Positions 9,762-19,527 of a stretch of DNA of 46,207 bases are shown here, piece after piece. The stretch's first letter is position 1; each line of letters starts with the position of its first letter. Under the pieces are notes generated by a model, which searched no databases, was not told where the DNA came from, and saw only the letters and a list, made by a program, of their open reading frames with translations. The stretch lies in assembly GCA_949292215.1 (NCBI GenBank), contig CASEYW010000018.1, positions 1 through 46,207 of the forward strand. Direction: 5' to 3'. The translations under genes were made by a program, and so were the position numbers. Source of the DNA: an uncultured bacterium (GTDB taxonomy: Bacteria; Verrucomicrobiota; Lentisphaeria; Victivallales; UBA1829).

Positions 9762-10727
9762 ATGACGGCATATCTGCAAATCTGCGCCGGACTCATCGGA
9801 CTGGTATTCCTTTACTACGGCGCTGAATTTCTTGTCAAAGGCGGTGTCAACATAGCAACCCGCCTGAAAGTTTCGCCGCTGGTAATCGGACTGACCCTGG
9901 TCGCATTCGCCACGAGCGCACCGGAACTGGTGGTCAGTGTGGACGCCGCACTGAAGGACATGGGCAATATCAGCATCGGCAACGTGGTTGGCTCGAACAT
10001 CTGCAACATCACACTGATCCTGGGACTCTGCGCAGTCATTGCACCGCTGAGAGTCAACCGGAAACTGTTCCGTCTGGATGTGCCGGCACTGATTCTCTCC
10101 TGCCTGGTCTTCGCGGTTTTCTGTTCTTATACAAAGGGGATCAACCGCTGGCAGGGACTGTTGTTCCTGATCGCCATCATTGTTTATACCGTCTGGAGCA
10201 TTGTGAAAGCGAAACGGATCGAAAAGAAAAATCTGAAGATCGCACATGATGCCGAGGAAAAATTCGGATCAGAACAGGAGTTCCCCGTTACGCTTGCGCT
10301 TCTGCTGGTGGCGGTGGGGCTGGCGGGGCTGATCGGCGGGGCGAAACTGTTTGTGGGATGCGCGGTCTACATTGCAAAAGCGCTGTCGGTTTCCGACGCT
10401 GTGATCGGACTGACAATCGTGGCAGTGGGGACAAGTCTTCCGGAACTGGCAACCTCGGTGGTTGCAGCGATCAAGGGGGAAAAGGATATTGCTATCGGCA
10501 ATGTAGTCGGCTCAAACATCTTCAATATTCTGGCGATCATGGGAATTGCTCCGCTGTTCCGTCCGCTCCATGCACCGGGAATCAGCCAGGTGGATCTCGG
10601 ACTGATGGTCTTCTGCACGCTTGTTCTGTATCCGATCATGAAGACCGGATACAAAATCTCGCGCAAAGAGGGTATTTTCCTTCTGGCGGTCTATATCGCC
10701 TATACCGTCTGGCTGATCCTCCAGTAG
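9762..10727 (+). CDS. Calcium/sodium antiporter (CaCA family, YrbG-like)
   Basis: This is an inner-membrane cation exchanger. The 321 residues form about ten hydrophobic segments in two homologous halves. Each half carries the alpha-repeat motif: GLTLVAFATSAPELVVS with GNVVGSNICNI in the first, and GLTIVAVGTSLPELATS with GNVVGSNIFNI in the second, including the acidic Glu needed for cation binding. A hydrophilic loop of about 35 residues (KAKRIEKKN to SEQEF) separates the halves. GGAGA lies about 6 nt before the ATG. It is convergent with the large GH gene, with only 5 nt between stops and no visible terminator. Confidence 0.94.
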   Translation: MTAYLQICAGLIGLVFLYYGAEFLVKGGVNIATRLKVSPLVIGLTLVAFATSAPELVVSVDAALKDMGNISIGNVVGSNICNITLILGLCAVIAPLRVNRKLFRLDVPALILSCLVFAVFCSYTKGINRWQGLLFLIAIIVYTVWSIVKAKRIEKKNLKIAHDAEEKFGSEQEFPVTLALLLVAVGLAGLIGGAKLFVGCAVYIAKALSVSDAVIGLTIVAVGTSLPELATSVVAAIKGEKDIAIGNVVGSNIFNILAIMGIAPLFRPLHAPGISQVDLGLMVFCTLVLYPIMKTGYKISRKEGIFLLAVYIAYTVWLILQ

Positions 10728-10732
10728 CAGTT

Positions 10733-13700
10733 TCAGGGAAGAAGCACGGTATCCATCCATTTCCCGGGAGCTTTTGAATCACCGACTCCCGAAGTGAGTT
10801 CCAGATAGCCGATCCGTTTCCCATGCTCGTGCAGATTGACAATGACACTGCTGCGCATCTGGCTCCCTGCACGAAGCTGGAACGGACTGACTGACTGTCG
10901 AGGGAATGCCGCTTCATACACGGTTCTCCCCGGTTCCGAACGGACCGCGAACTTCACTTCCGGCGCGATGCCGGGCGCTTTCATCAAACTGTCATACACG
11001 GCGCTGGAGCCGGTCCGGCGAAAAACAAGGGGCTTTCCGGCGACAACGCCGAGACTGTATTCAAAATCATCGTCGCCGAACGCCAGATCGTCCGCCTTCC
11101 CGTTGCAGAGCGGGTCCAGACAAACTTGGAAACTGTCGTATTTCCAGAGGTTTCCCGGTTTTCCGGCATCCGGATTGGCATTCAGACTCTCTTTGAATAC
11201 GGTGACGGCCAGATAGAAGAAATTATCATCCCATGCGTAGCGGAGTTCGGAACGGATCTTCTTTTCTTTCTCACCCCAGAGAGCTTTCTCCAAAACGACC
11301 GCGTTGTTCTGATTGAGCACGACCGGCATTCCGGCAGGCCAATCGGTCAGATCGCCGTCGATCGTCAGAGCTCTGGTTGTTTTCGGTACCGTGACCGCGG
11401 CAAGATTCAGCGTGATTTTTTCTTTTTTCCCATCCGGCAGGAGAATGGAAAGATCAATTTTGCGGGCAGCGGTCGCAACCGGCTCCCGGAGTCGGAAAGA
11501 GACGCTGCGGGATTCTTCCGGATTCAGAACGGGAAGAACCTGTTCAGCCGGACCGTCAATCATGGTATGGTCTTCAACGCGAATCCGGATTTTATCCATT
11601 TTTTTCGTTCCGAGATTGCGGCAGTTGACGCGAAACACGTTGCATGCGATAACCTGAGCTTCCGTCTGAAGTTTTTTTCCGAAAGTCTCGCGGATCTCCG
11701 CCCGACGGATCAGCGCTTCGAGTTCGGAAGCGGAAAGCGAGGATTCCAGATAGACCGGGAATTCGCCGACGGAGAAGGATTTCTCCGGATTCCATCGGCT
11801 TCCTACCATATCATAGAGACGGACTTTTTTCGCATCATCGGCTTTGAGCTGAAAAACAGCATCACCTCCGTTGAATTTCCAGAGGACGGCGGTGCGGGAA
11901 TTCCCTTTGTCGAAGAGGAAGGCGCGGTAGTTGTAACCGAGTTTGATTCTTCCGGCAGTCGCCCCTTCCCCGAGCCGGTCAGCCGCGTTGCGCATGGCAA
12001 AGAGAAGCGGAGCCGGCATCACCGCTCCACCGGTCTCACGATTCCCCATATAAAAGCAGTTCCAGCCGATACCGGACTGCCACATTGAGATTGCAAAGTG
12101 GTTATAGGAACTCAATCCGTTTCCGAATCCGAGCAGCATATTCCGGAGATCGCGAGCAGAGGAGATCCGGACATAATTGATCATTTTATTGCCGGGCAGA
12201 AGCGGCGGCTGAACGTTTCCGGCTTCTGTGGCATAGTGTTTCAGTTCCGGTTTGTAACGGTTGATCAGACGGCGAACCGCCTGGACATCTTCTCCATAAT
12301 CCGGGGCTTCCGGTTCCTTCCGGTACGGATGTTCGGTAACGATATCCAGGTATTCGGCGCCGCCGTCTGCCAGAGCCCCTTCCAGCCAGGCAAAATCGGT
12401 TCTGCATGCTGCAGGTCCAGCGATTTTCACTCCGGGAGCCTCTTCCCGGACAATCTTGCTCATCGCAGCAATCCATTTCCGGTTTTCCTCAAGAGACATG
12501 AATAAATTTGCCTCATTTTCCGTTTCCAGAACTGTGATTTTCGATCCATATTTCCGAATCCATCCGCGGAACTCCTGAAGGAGCTGCTCCATGGTCAGAG
12601 AAGGATTTTTTCTGCGCTGGGATGTAATGCTGTAATTCATCAGGACATCGAATCCCTCATCAAAGAGAATCGCGGCATTCTGAAACGCGGATTCCCGGTG
12701 CGACGACGAAGCACCCCCCATCCGGACCATGCCGATTCCGAACCGCTTCAGGAAGGGGATCAGCTCCCGGACATTCTGTCCCGATGGAACCTCAAGCGAA
12801 AAGCGTTTGTTCAACCCGGATTCGGCTTCTGCCATGCCGAGATAGAAGGTCCGTTCCGAGAGTTTCCCATCCGGAGTCCGCACAGAGAAGATCAGGTTGA
12901 ATGGTCCCCGAAGGTTTTCCGGCAGTTGAATGGAGAACGATTCCCTGCACAGTTTCGCCTTCTTCAAAACAGGATAACGCGTTCCGGAACGCATAACAGT
13001 CCGACCGAAAAAATCTTCCAGCCGATAAGAAAGCCGCGCTTTCACTCCCGAATCGGAAACACCTTCCAGTTCCAGTTCGGCACGGATAGGCTTTCCGGGT
13101 GAGTAAAGATGATTGTCCTGGTCAAGAAGAGCTTTGCGGAAGTAAACATTGGAATGGTCCCGGAACTCCCCTTTTCCCCCGAGAAACACTCCGGCATTGT
13201 CCATCCAGACGGTCGTATTATGCGGGATCGTGACTTTCGGAATTACCAGTCCTGGCGGGGTATGAAAGGTCTGAAGGAGATTTCCCTGCGTCCGAAATTC
13301 CTTTCCGCCCTGTCCCCATACGGGAACATAGAGTTCATATTTTTTCCACGCGGTGCCGATCCGGACCGGTTTGACATTTCCGATTCCATTTCCCAGAGTC
13401 AGCTCCAGCGCGGCTTCCGTGGGACGATCCGCCTTCAGATAAATGGAAAAGCAGACAGCTTTCCCCGGAACATACGGAACCGGTTCAAACAGAAAGATAC
13501 CTCCACGAGTGGAAGGAAGACGTTTGGCATTGATACGGAAACGATAGGAATACTTCCCCTCATAGACCTGTTTGGAATCCAGAGCAAGATCCACGGTATA
13601 AGGATCTTCCCATTGCAACTTCCAGTCCAGATATTTCCCTGTCACTGCATTTTTTTTGAATTCAAACGGCAGGTACATGGTCCCGTCAAAGCCGTTTTCC

Positions 13701-14332
13701 GCGCCGCCGTTCGCAAGATGATTCACGGAAGAATCCAGCATCGTCTCCTGCTCCGTCTCCGTGAAAAAACGGGGAGAGCCGATGGAGAAAGAGCCAGCAC
13801 TCTGTATTACCGCAACCATCCAGAAATTCTTCAGATCCTCCGGCATCGTGTCGCGAATTACGAGCTTTTGAGACTTCCCGTCCAAAATGCACTCGTGATG
13901 TGTAATAAAATGCCGGTTGCCTCCGCTCCGCGTTCCTTCAAAACGGAGGATCATCCGTGCGCCACTCGGACCTTGCACAGGAAGTTCAAAACAGTTGAAA
14001 CGACGCGGAAATGCGGAAGCAGAGGACAACGCAGCTTCCGATACAGCAGGTCCGTAAAACCGGAGGACCACTTTTTTCTTCGGTTCCCGGTCCAGAAAAA
14101 AAGATTTTGTATCCAGACGAATTTGATCCTCACGCATCTCCGGAGAAAGCATGGAAACACCGCCCGCGGGAACCGTCAAAATTCTTGCGGCAAGTTTTCC
14201 TCCGCGTTGAACAACGATCTCATTTCCTGATTGTTTCAGAACTGCTCCGGAAAAAGAAACTTGTGCACCGTAAAGAACAGTGCTGACTCCTGTCAGCAGA
14301 AAAACAGACAGAACAACATCACGAAACAGCAT
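10733..14332 (-). CDS. Secreted multidomain GH-A clan glycoside hydrolase with CBM9-like domain
   Basis: This 1199-residue protein is probably exported to act on a polysaccharide. It begins with a signal peptide (FRDVVLSVFLLTGVSTVLYGA), then beta-rich modules (about 30-500, two likely carbohydrate-binding). A TIM-barrel follows, with a clan GH-A acid/base motif ETENEANLF (Glu607) and a candidate nucleophile HYATEAGN (Glu703); the spacing of 96 is usual for the clan. A beta region comes next, then a C-terminal CBM9-like domain (about 988-1199, starting ALTIDGDLTDWP). The barrel resembles GH39/GH5-like enzymes, but I cannot assign a family or substrate. The start at 14332 has AAGGAG 10 nt upstream. 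It follows a pseudopilin gene by 31 nt. Confidence 0.75.
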   Translation of the reverse strand: MLFRDVVLSVFLLTGVSTVLYGAQVSFSGAVLKQSGNEIVVQRGGKLAARILTVPAGGVSMLSPEMREDQIRLDTKSFFLDREPKKKVVLRFYGPAVSEAALSSASAFPRRFNCFELPVQGPSGARMILRFEGTRSGGNRHFITHHECILDGKSQKLVIRDTMPEDLKNFWMVAVIQSAGSFSIGSPRFFTETEQETMLDSSVNHLANGGAENGFDGTMYLPFEFKKNAVTGKYLDWKLQWEDPYTVDLALDSKQVYEGKYSYRFRINAKRLPSTRGGIFLFEPVPYVPGKAVCFSIYLKADRPTEAALELTLGNGIGNVKPVRIGTAWKKYELYVPVWGQGGKEFRTQGNLLQTFHTPPGLVIPKVTIPHNTTVWMDNAGVFLGGKGEFRDHSNVYFRKALLDQDNHLYSPGKPIRAELELEGVSDSGVKARLSYRLEDFFGRTVMRSGTRYPVLKKAKLCRESFSIQLPENLRGPFNLIFSVRTPDGKLSERTFYLGMAEAESGLNKRFSLEVPSGQNVRELIPFLKRFGIGMVRMGGASSSHRESAFQNAAILFDEGFDVLMNYSITSQRRKNPSLTMEQLLQEFRGWIRKYGSKITVLETENEANLFMSLEENRKWIAAMSKIVREEAPGVKIAGPAACRTDFAWLEGALADGGAEYLDIVTEHPYRKEPEAPDYGEDVQAVRRLINRYKPELKHYATEAGNVQPPLLPGNKMINYVRISSARDLRNMLLGFGNGLSSYNHFAISMWQSGIGWNCFYMGNRETGGAVMPAPLLFAMRNAADRLGEGATAGRIKLGYNYRAFLFDKGNSRTAVLWKFNGGDAVFQLKADDAKKVRLYDMVGSRWNPEKSFSVGEFPVYLESSLSASELEALIRRAEIRETFGKKLQTEAQVIACNVFRVNCRNLGTKKMDKIRIRVEDHTMIDGPAEQVLPVLNPEESRSVSFRLREPVATAARKIDLSILLPDGKKEKITLNLAAVTVPKTTRALTIDGDLTDWPAGMPVVLNQNNAVVLEKALWGEKEKKIRSELRYAWDDNFFYLAVTVFKESLNANPDAGKPGNLWKYDSFQVCLDPLCNGKADDLAFGDDDFEYSLGVVAGKPLVFRRTGSSAVYDSLMKAPGIAPEVKFAVRSEPGRTVYEAAFPRQSVSPFQLRAGSQMRSSVIVNLHEHGKRIGYLELTSGVGDSKAPGKWMDTVLLP

Positions 14333-14363
14333 ACAAAAAAATCTCCTTTTTTCCTTTCTATTT

Positions 14364-15137
14364 TCACTCGTCGATGAAATTGTCAGAATACCCGTCAGCA
14401 TAGGAAAGAACGGAAAAACGGCCTTTCCAGATTTTTTTGAGGGCGGCATGAGAATCCAGATAGAGAATATTGGCCGCTAATGAATGGTTCGGCCCGATCT
14501 GCTGGGAACTTCCCAGAAAATTCTCCCGGTTTGCCGCGCTGAATCCGCAGATGGACTCCTGAAAACGACTCTTCGACGACGGATCAATCAGTCCATCATG
14601 ATCCGTATCCGCAACGGCGTAAGTGGATGCAGTCTTTTTCATCTGCGTAATTTTCGGGACATTCACTGTCACCCCTCCGGCCCGTTCTCCCGAAAGCCCC
14701 TTCACCATGCCGTAACTGAGAACACGACCATTCTTTTCCGGCGTGTCAAACGGCATCCGGCGGTCAGCGGGACAGCGGAAGAGCTTCCAGTATCCAGTCG
14801 GGCTCCCTCCCGCGCTGACCGGCATCTTCAGAAACGAAACCCCGTAACAGTATTCCCAGTAATAGTTGTTTCGATACGCTTCATTCGGCGGACAGAGATA
14901 ACCATCCCATCCATCCATATACTGCACCATAGCGATTCCAATCTGTTTCAGATTTCCCATGCAGGAAACTTGAAACGCCTTTTCTCTTGCCGCTCGCAAA
15001 GCCGGAAGAAGCAAAGATGCCAGAATTGCAATGATTGCAATTACAATCAGAAGTTCCAGAAGTGTAAAGAAACGATGCGGCAGACTCGAATTCCGCGCCC
15101 GGTCCGCCGGCTCTTCCGAAGCAGGATTGTTCCGCAT
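14364..15137 (-). CDS. Type II secretion-type pseudopilin (prepilin N-terminal motif)
   Basis: The 257-residue protein has a 25-residue leader and then the prepilin segment [17 protein letters not shown] with Glu at the expected +5 position, followed by [18 protein letters not shown]. The C-terminal part contains the [17 protein letters not shown] segment seen in PVC-type pseudopilins. The residue before the Phe of the cleavage site is Phe, not the usual Gly. AAGGAGT at 15144-15150 fixes the ATG at 15137. It lies 36 nt after the FAD oxidoreductase and 31 nt before the secreted GH protein, and is one of three such pilins in the window. It is probably an inner-membrane pilin-like component linked to enzyme export or display. 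Confidence 0.88.
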   Translation of the reverse strand: MRNNPASEEPADRARNSSLPHRFFTLLELLIVIAIIAILASLLLPALRAAREKAFQVSCMGNLKQIGIAMVQYMDGWDGYLCPPNEAYRNNYYWEYCYGVSFLKMPVSAGGSPTGYWKLFRCPADRRMPFDTPEKNGRVLSYGMVKGLSGERAGGVTVNVPKITQMKKTASTYAVADTDHDGLIDPSSKSRFQESICGFSAANRENFLGSSQQIGPNHSLAANILYLDSHAALKKIWKGRFSVLSYADGYSDNFIDE

Positions 15138-15173
15138 TTGAAGACTCCTTTCATGTTCTGTTTTCAAAACCGT

Positions 15174-16508
15174 TCAGTTCAATTTTGCTCCCCGGGCGAT
15201 CAATTCCCGGCGGACGGCACGACCATCCAGACGACAGGGGTCCGTCTTCTCCCGAATGGACAACGCAGCAGCCGCCCCCGCAGCCTGTCCGATGCTGCAC
15301 GCAGGCGGCATGACCCTGGTGCTCGCATGAATTTCATGAGAGACCGAAATCGGACGGCCCGCAATCAGCAGATTATCCACATCGGCGGCAACAATACACC
15401 CGTAAGGAATTTCAAAGAACTCATTGACTCCCATCGCAACGATTTTCGTTCCGCTGCCCGTTGCACTGTGAATATCGATCGGATAGTTGCAGCGGGCGAT
15501 GGCATCCGGAAAACGCGCCCGGTCCCGGAACGCATCCACATCCAGATAAGCCATCCCCCTGATTCGCCGGCTCTCCCGCACACCGATCTCACTGCCCATG
15601 GAATGAATTCTCGCCTGTTCATAGCCGGGAACCGAAGCACGAAGCCACTCCACAATCTGCCGCATCTGACGACGCCCTTCTTCCTCGGCAAGAGAACGTT
15701 CCAGCGGATCCAGCGGCGATTTGCCGATCACTCGCGTTGCGTTGAAATGAACGACATCCTCGTCATAATAGCCAAACCGCAGAAGATCTTCTCGGCAGGT
15801 ATCGATCACTCCGGCACCTTTTGCCTCTTCAAAGAGTCTCTGAACCTCCTCGCGGCTGCACGCATCCGGATTCACATGGGAGAGTTTGAAACAGAGTGTC
15901 ATCGGCTGACAGAGCCCGTGTTCGCGATCGCCCATCTCGAAACCACAGCCTGCGGCAACTGCCAGATTTCCATCGCCGCTGGCATCGATGAAAGTCCGCG
16001 CCAGGACCGCACGGAATCCGGCTTTCGTATGGAATACCGCCCCGGTAATCCTCCTTCCATCCCGAAGTACCCGGATCAGCATAAAATGATACAGCAGACG
16101 TACTCCGGACTCCTGACAGAGCTCTTCCATCGCCAGCGCCGCAATATCCTTGGAAACAATCCGGTTCTTTCCGTTTCGCCGTTGCGCATTGATACAGTCC
16201 CTGCGCAGATCCGGCGGCAGGCAGCAGTACATCTTCTGAAGCCATTCCATGTACAAGGGACCATCCAGAGGTTCGGCATGTTCACGGATTCCATCCGGAG
16301 AGTAGTCGTTCGGCATCATCGGAGAAATTTCCGCATAAGAGGTCGTTCCGCCTAACGAACCATGCTGATCCGCAAGAATCGTCTTTGCTCCGCATCTGGC
16401 GGCCATGACAGCGGCAGCAAAACCACCCGCGCCGCCCCCCACCACAAGAACATCCGTTTCCGCAATCACAGGAATCTGTTCCTGTATCTGAAAATCCACT
16501 GTTTTCAT
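15174..16508 (-). CDS. FAD-dependent oxidoreductase (FAD_oxidored family)
   Basis: This is a cytosolic flavoprotein of 444 residues. The dinucleotide-binding motif DVLVVGGGAGGFAAAVMAARCG lies near residue 20, followed by ADQHGSLGGTTS. The middle has TFIDASGDGNLAVAAGCGFEMGD and the C-terminus NLLIAGRPIS with ACSIGQAAGAAAAL, all typical of the PF12831 group often found in polysaccharide loci. The substrate is unknown; oxidation of a sugar hydroxyl is possible. The ATG overlaps the rhamnosidase stop by ATGA (16505-16508), so the two are translated together. An in-frame upstream extension lies inside the rhamnosidase gene and is rejected. Confidence 0.88.
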   Translation of the reverse strand: MKTVDFQIQEQIPVIAETDVLVVGGGAGGFAAAVMAARCGAKTILADQHGSLGGTTSYAEISPMMPNDYSPDGIREHAEPLDGPLYMEWLQKMYCCLPPDLRRDCINAQRRNGKNRIVSKDIAALAMEELCQESGVRLLYHFMLIRVLRDGRRITGAVFHTKAGFRAVLARTFIDASGDGNLAVAAGCGFEMGDREHGLCQPMTLCFKLSHVNPDACSREEVQRLFEEAKGAGVIDTCREDLLRFGYYDEDVVHFNATRVIGKSPLDPLERSLAEEEGRRQMRQIVEWLRASVPGYEQARIHSMGSEIGVRESRRIRGMAYLDVDAFRDRARFPDAIARCNYPIDIHSATGSGTKIVAMGVNEFFEIPYGCIVAADVDNLLIAGRPISVSHEIHASTRVMPPACSIGQAAGAAAALSIREKTDPCRLDGRAVRRELIARGAKLN

Positions 16509-18562
16509 TTTTTCTCTTCCTTCTTCTGCTGCAGTTGAAATTTTAACAGGTGATAAAACGGTCCGGCACTCCACGCATGACAATCGCTCCGCGTTTCGGG
16601 CCACGGGCATTCCGGAAACGTCGTGTACCCCTGCTCCAGAATCGCCTCCCAGCGGGATAGAAGTTTCCGGAACTCCGTCCGGCGGCCCAGTCGACGCATC
16701 ATCTCCAGAAGATAAAATGAAAAATACAGCGAACAGGGCGAGAGACGGGAATCGTTCATCACGGCATCCGCCAGTTCTTCCGTCCTCTTCCCTTCCGCAG
16801 CTCCGGCAAGAACCGCCCACGCATTCACATGCTGGCTGTACCACGGGCGCCCGGGAACATCCGTATACAGGTGTTCCTCCGCCGAATAACAGAACCGGTT
16901 TACCGCCTCCAGGACCCGCTTTCTCCGTCCGCCGTACACTCTTCCATCCGCTCCCGCAAGAACCGCAAGCGACTCCGCAAGACGACAGCATTCCGCATAC
17001 AACAGATTCAAAAGCGTTTCAGGAAGCTCCTCTCCCCGATTGCTCTTTCCATCCGTCCAGCCGGGAACCCAGTCGCTGAAATTCCAGCCGCCGACCGGAC
17101 CGATCAAACCGGATGCCTCCCTGTGATTCTCAAAAAATTCCAGAACATCCCGGACTCCATTCCAATGTTCACAGATGACCTTCGCATCCTGAAAAAACGA
17201 GTAGTAATCATCGATCATCATGATCCAGAACAGGCTGAATCCGGGAATGATCTGCCGGAAATTCGACGGATACCGCGACATTGTCAGCCCTGAACCAATC
17301 CGCGATTCATCAAACTGCCTGATTGCCTGCCGTCCGAGCCTTCCGTCGCCTGAGCCGATATAGGAGATCAGCGCCTGAATCCGGGTATCGCCAACATACT
17401 GCATCTGTTCCCAGTACGGACAATCCTCGTAGTGCTCATGCGCACAACAGCGGGCCGTATGCCAGGCCGTCTCGAAAATCCGCTCCAGAACGGGATCCTC
17501 CGGCGCATGAAATTCGACCCTGCACTTCAACGGATATGCAAGAAACGCAAAGGAAAGTTCCAGTGCCAGCCCCTCCTCAAGCGCAAACTCCAGTTCCACA
17601 TACCGTCCGGAACGATACCAGAAAGGAGAAAAGTCCGTTTCCGTCCCATCAAAAGTGATTCGGTCAGCATATCCGTTCTCTCCGATTCTCCCACAGAGAA
17701 CCGGTCCACGGTCCGCACATTTGTTATCGCTCAAGAACAATGCTTCGGCATAGGCGATCCGGACATTTCCGCGTCCGCCGGAAGCCCGGAAACGGAAGAG
17801 ATGCGTGTAATATCGTCCGAGATCCAGGAGCACCGTGTGCGATCCGGCGGGAAGACTCCCCTTCAGAGAACCGGAGGAGGAAATGCGGACGGTTCCCCTT
17901 CCACCGTTCCGCGCAGCTGCAATCCGGATCGGTTCCGCACACATCTGCGGAATTTCCGATTCCCGCAGTTTCCAGCGACTCGGCGGATCAGCTCGGCAGA
18001 GTTCCGGAAAACAGGGCAATGCGATTCCCACGGGAATTTGCCAGGAGGAATCATCAAAAGCAGGCTCTTTCCAGCGATCGATCTCCGTCCCGGCGGCAAA
18101 CGCTTCCATCGGAGCAATCGGCGTAACGGATGCCCGTTTCCACGCATCGCGCCAGGACAGCGTCGAACGCGACGGATCACCCAGGCATTTCCAATGCGCC
18201 GGCGTGGAAAGCGCCACCCCTCCGCACTCGCCGAGAAGAAGAAATGCCGGAGAAAAATGAACTTCGCTCCACGGAATCTGCAATCCGTCGTTCCAGAAAA
18301 GAACTTCCGCGCAGAGAAGATGATCTCCGGGCGGGATTTCCTGCTCATATCGCTCATAATGATAATGCTCCAGATCACCGCGGACAGGGCCTCGGCCGAG
18401 CAGTCGCCCGTCAAGATACAAATTGTACCGGCTGTCCGCACTCACCAGCAGATGAAGCACAGCAGACGCATCCAGATGGAAGCGCCTGCGGAACAGAGAA
18501 TATTCTGTCTGCATCCCGGGAATCCGGCACCATGTTCCGGGAAGCATTCGCAAATCCACCAT
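16505..18562 (-). CDS. GH78-type alpha-L-rhamnosidase, cytosolic
   Basis: This predicted glycosidase removes terminal alpha-L-rhamnose. The 685 residues lack a signal peptide. N-terminal beta domains (about 1-330) precede an (alpha/alpha)6 barrel. The active-site motif EDCPYWEQMQYVGDTR gives Asp380, Glu385 and Asp392, the same +5/+7 spacing as the catalytic acids I recall for characterised GH78 enzymes (D567, E572, D579). The late TTFPE and CHAWSAGP segments also fit. AAGGAGAT 6 nt before the ATG at 18562 decides the start. It is the first gene of an operon with the oxidoreductase, a pilin and the secreted GH. It diverges from araC, which probably controls it. Confidence 0.85.
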   Translation of the reverse strand: MVDLRMLPGTWCRIPGMQTEYSLFRRRFHLDASAVLHLLVSADSRYNLYLDGRLLGRGPVRGDLEHYHYERYEQEIPPGDHLLCAEVLFWNDGLQIPWSEVHFSPAFLLLGECGGVALSTPAHWKCLGDPSRSTLSWRDAWKRASVTPIAPMEAFAAGTEIDRWKEPAFDDSSWQIPVGIALPCFPELCRADPPSRWKLRESEIPQMCAEPIRIAAARNGGRGTVRISSSGSLKGSLPAGSHTVLLDLGRYYTHLFRFRASGGRGNVRIAYAEALFLSDNKCADRGPVLCGRIGENGYADRITFDGTETDFSPFWYRSGRYVELEFALEEGLALELSFAFLAYPLKCRVEFHAPEDPVLERIFETAWHTARCCAHEHYEDCPYWEQMQYVGDTRIQALISYIGSGDGRLGRQAIRQFDESRIGSGLTMSRYPSNFRQIIPGFSLFWIMMIDDYYSFFQDAKVICEHWNGVRDVLEFFENHREASGLIGPVGGWNFSDWVPGWTDGKSNRGEELPETLLNLLYAECCRLAESLAVLAGADGRVYGGRRKRVLEAVNRFCYSAEEHLYTDVPGRPWYSQHVNAWAVLAGAAEGKRTEELADAVMNDSRLSPCSLYFSFYLLEMMRRLGRRTEFRKLLSRWEAILEQGYTTFPECPWPETRSDCHAWSAGPFYHLLKFQLQQKKEEKK

Positions 18563-18602
18563 CTTGATCTCCTTTTCCAAAGGGAATTTCCATTTTTGTA
18601 CT

Positions 18603-18608
18603 ATTATA
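18603..18608 (-). promoter_or_regulatory. Likely -10 element for the rhamnosidase operon
   Basis: TATAAT reads on the minus strand at 18608-18603, 40 nt before the rhamnosidase ATG. No good -35 lies at the standard distance, as expected if the promoter needs an activator such as the divergent AraC protein. Confidence 0.4.
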
Positions 18609-18629
18609 CTGGATTCCGGGAAAAAAACC

Positions 18630-18658
18630 TTGATAAAATCACTAATTTATAGTATATT
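18630..18658 (+). promoter_or_regulatory. Promoter for araC
   Basis: TTGATA (18630-18635) and TATATT (18653-18658) are separated by 17 bp, 35 nt before the araC ATG. The divergent -10 for the rhamnosidase operon lies just upstream, so one regulator-binding region could serve both directions. Confidence 0.6.
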
Positions 18659-18693
18659 CTCACCAAAAAAAAGGGTTTGAAAGGAAAGAGAAC

Positions 18694-19527
18694 ATGCCGG
18701 TTTACAGTCCACCGAACCGCGTCGATGAAATTCTGTTCGACATGACCCATCACATTCTGACCTACAACGTTCCGGAACATGGCCACACCTGCATTGAAAT
18801 TGTAGTGGTTCTCTCCGGCACGGCGGAGCAATTCATCGACGGACAACGCATGAATGTCTATCCGGGCAGTGTCTTCATCATCCGTCCCGGCTGCATGCAC
18901 CGTTTTCTGGAACCGAAACAGTGCGAAGTCTGCAACATCTCCTGTGCAGCGGATCTCTTCCGGGCAATGGGAGTGGATCTCTCGTTCCTGCACAATCGTG
19001 AAGCTCTGTTTCTCTCGGAAACCGGAAGCTGCACCCTTCAAGTGAGCGGTGTACTGTTCCACGATATCCGAAATCTGCTGCTGCGGATGTTTCAGGTTTA
19101 CCGGAGTGAATCCCGTCCGGAGCGGCATATTCAGCTTCGCTCCTTCTTCAGCATGCTTCTGATCCTGCTGGCCCAGGCATGGACTCCCCGTATCGAACGC
19201 TCCGATTCCCGTCTTGCGGAAACCGCGGACTATATGGATGGCCATTACAATGAACCGCTGACTCTTGATCAGCTGGCAAAACGCTCAGGAATGTCGAAAA
19301 ATCAGTTTCTCCGCAGATTCCGTCAGGAATTCAATACCACTCCGATCCAATATCTGCTGGAACTCCGTTTGAAGCACGCATGCACTCTGCTGGAACAATC
19401 GGATCTTACCATCGACCGGATCGCTTCGGTCACCGGATTCTGCGACGGCAACTACTTCATCAAACTTTATCAGAAACGTTTTCACAGGTCTCCTGGAAAG
19501 GATCGAAAACGTTTTCATGAACAATAA
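18694..19527 (+). CDS. AraC-family transcriptional regulator
   Basis: This 277-residue sugar-responsive regulator has an N-terminal cupin domain (about 1-140: HGHTCIEIVVVLSG, then the YPGSVFIIRPGCMHRF turn) and a C-terminal double helix-turn-helix (about 175-275: LTLDQLAKRSGMSKNQFLRRFRQEF, then SDLTIDRIASVTGFCDGNYFIKLYQKRFHRSP). An AGGAAAG ribosome site precedes the ATG. It diverges from the rhamnosidase operon and is followed by lacI in the same direction, so it probably controls the rhamnosidase operon. Its last codons overlap two palindromes (19505-19516 and 19517-19536) that may be operators for lacI. Confidence 0.92.
   Translation: MPVYSPPNRVDEILFDMTHHILTYNVPEHGHTCIEIVVVLSGTAEQFIDGQRMNVYPGSVFIIRPGCMHRFLEPKQCEVCNISCAADLFRAMGVDLSFLHNREALFLSETGSCTLQVSGVLFHDIRNLLLRMFQVYRSESRPERHIQLRSFFSMLLILLAQAWTPRIERSDSRLAETADYMDGHYNEPLTLDQLAKRSGMSKNQFLRRFRQEFNTTPIQYLLELRLKHACTLLEQSDLTIDRIASVTGFCDGNYFIKLYQKRFHRSPGKDRKRFHEQ
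19505..19516. promoter_or_regulatory. Perfect 12-bp palindrome of LacI-operator type
   Basis: GAAAACGTTTTC is a perfect palindrome with central CG, the form bound by many LacI/GalR proteins. It lies in the last codons of araC, about 50 bp upstream of the lacI -35. A caution: the similar AAAAACGTTTTT occurs at 26269-26280 inside pcnB, where Lys-Arg-Phe codons create it by chance. Confidence 0.45.

Noticed and set aside
14484..16355. Plus-strand open frame of 623 codons opposite the pilin and FAD oxidoreductase
   Set aside because: It is Arg/His/Ser-rich with no domain and runs against two genes with clear motifs and ribosome sites.
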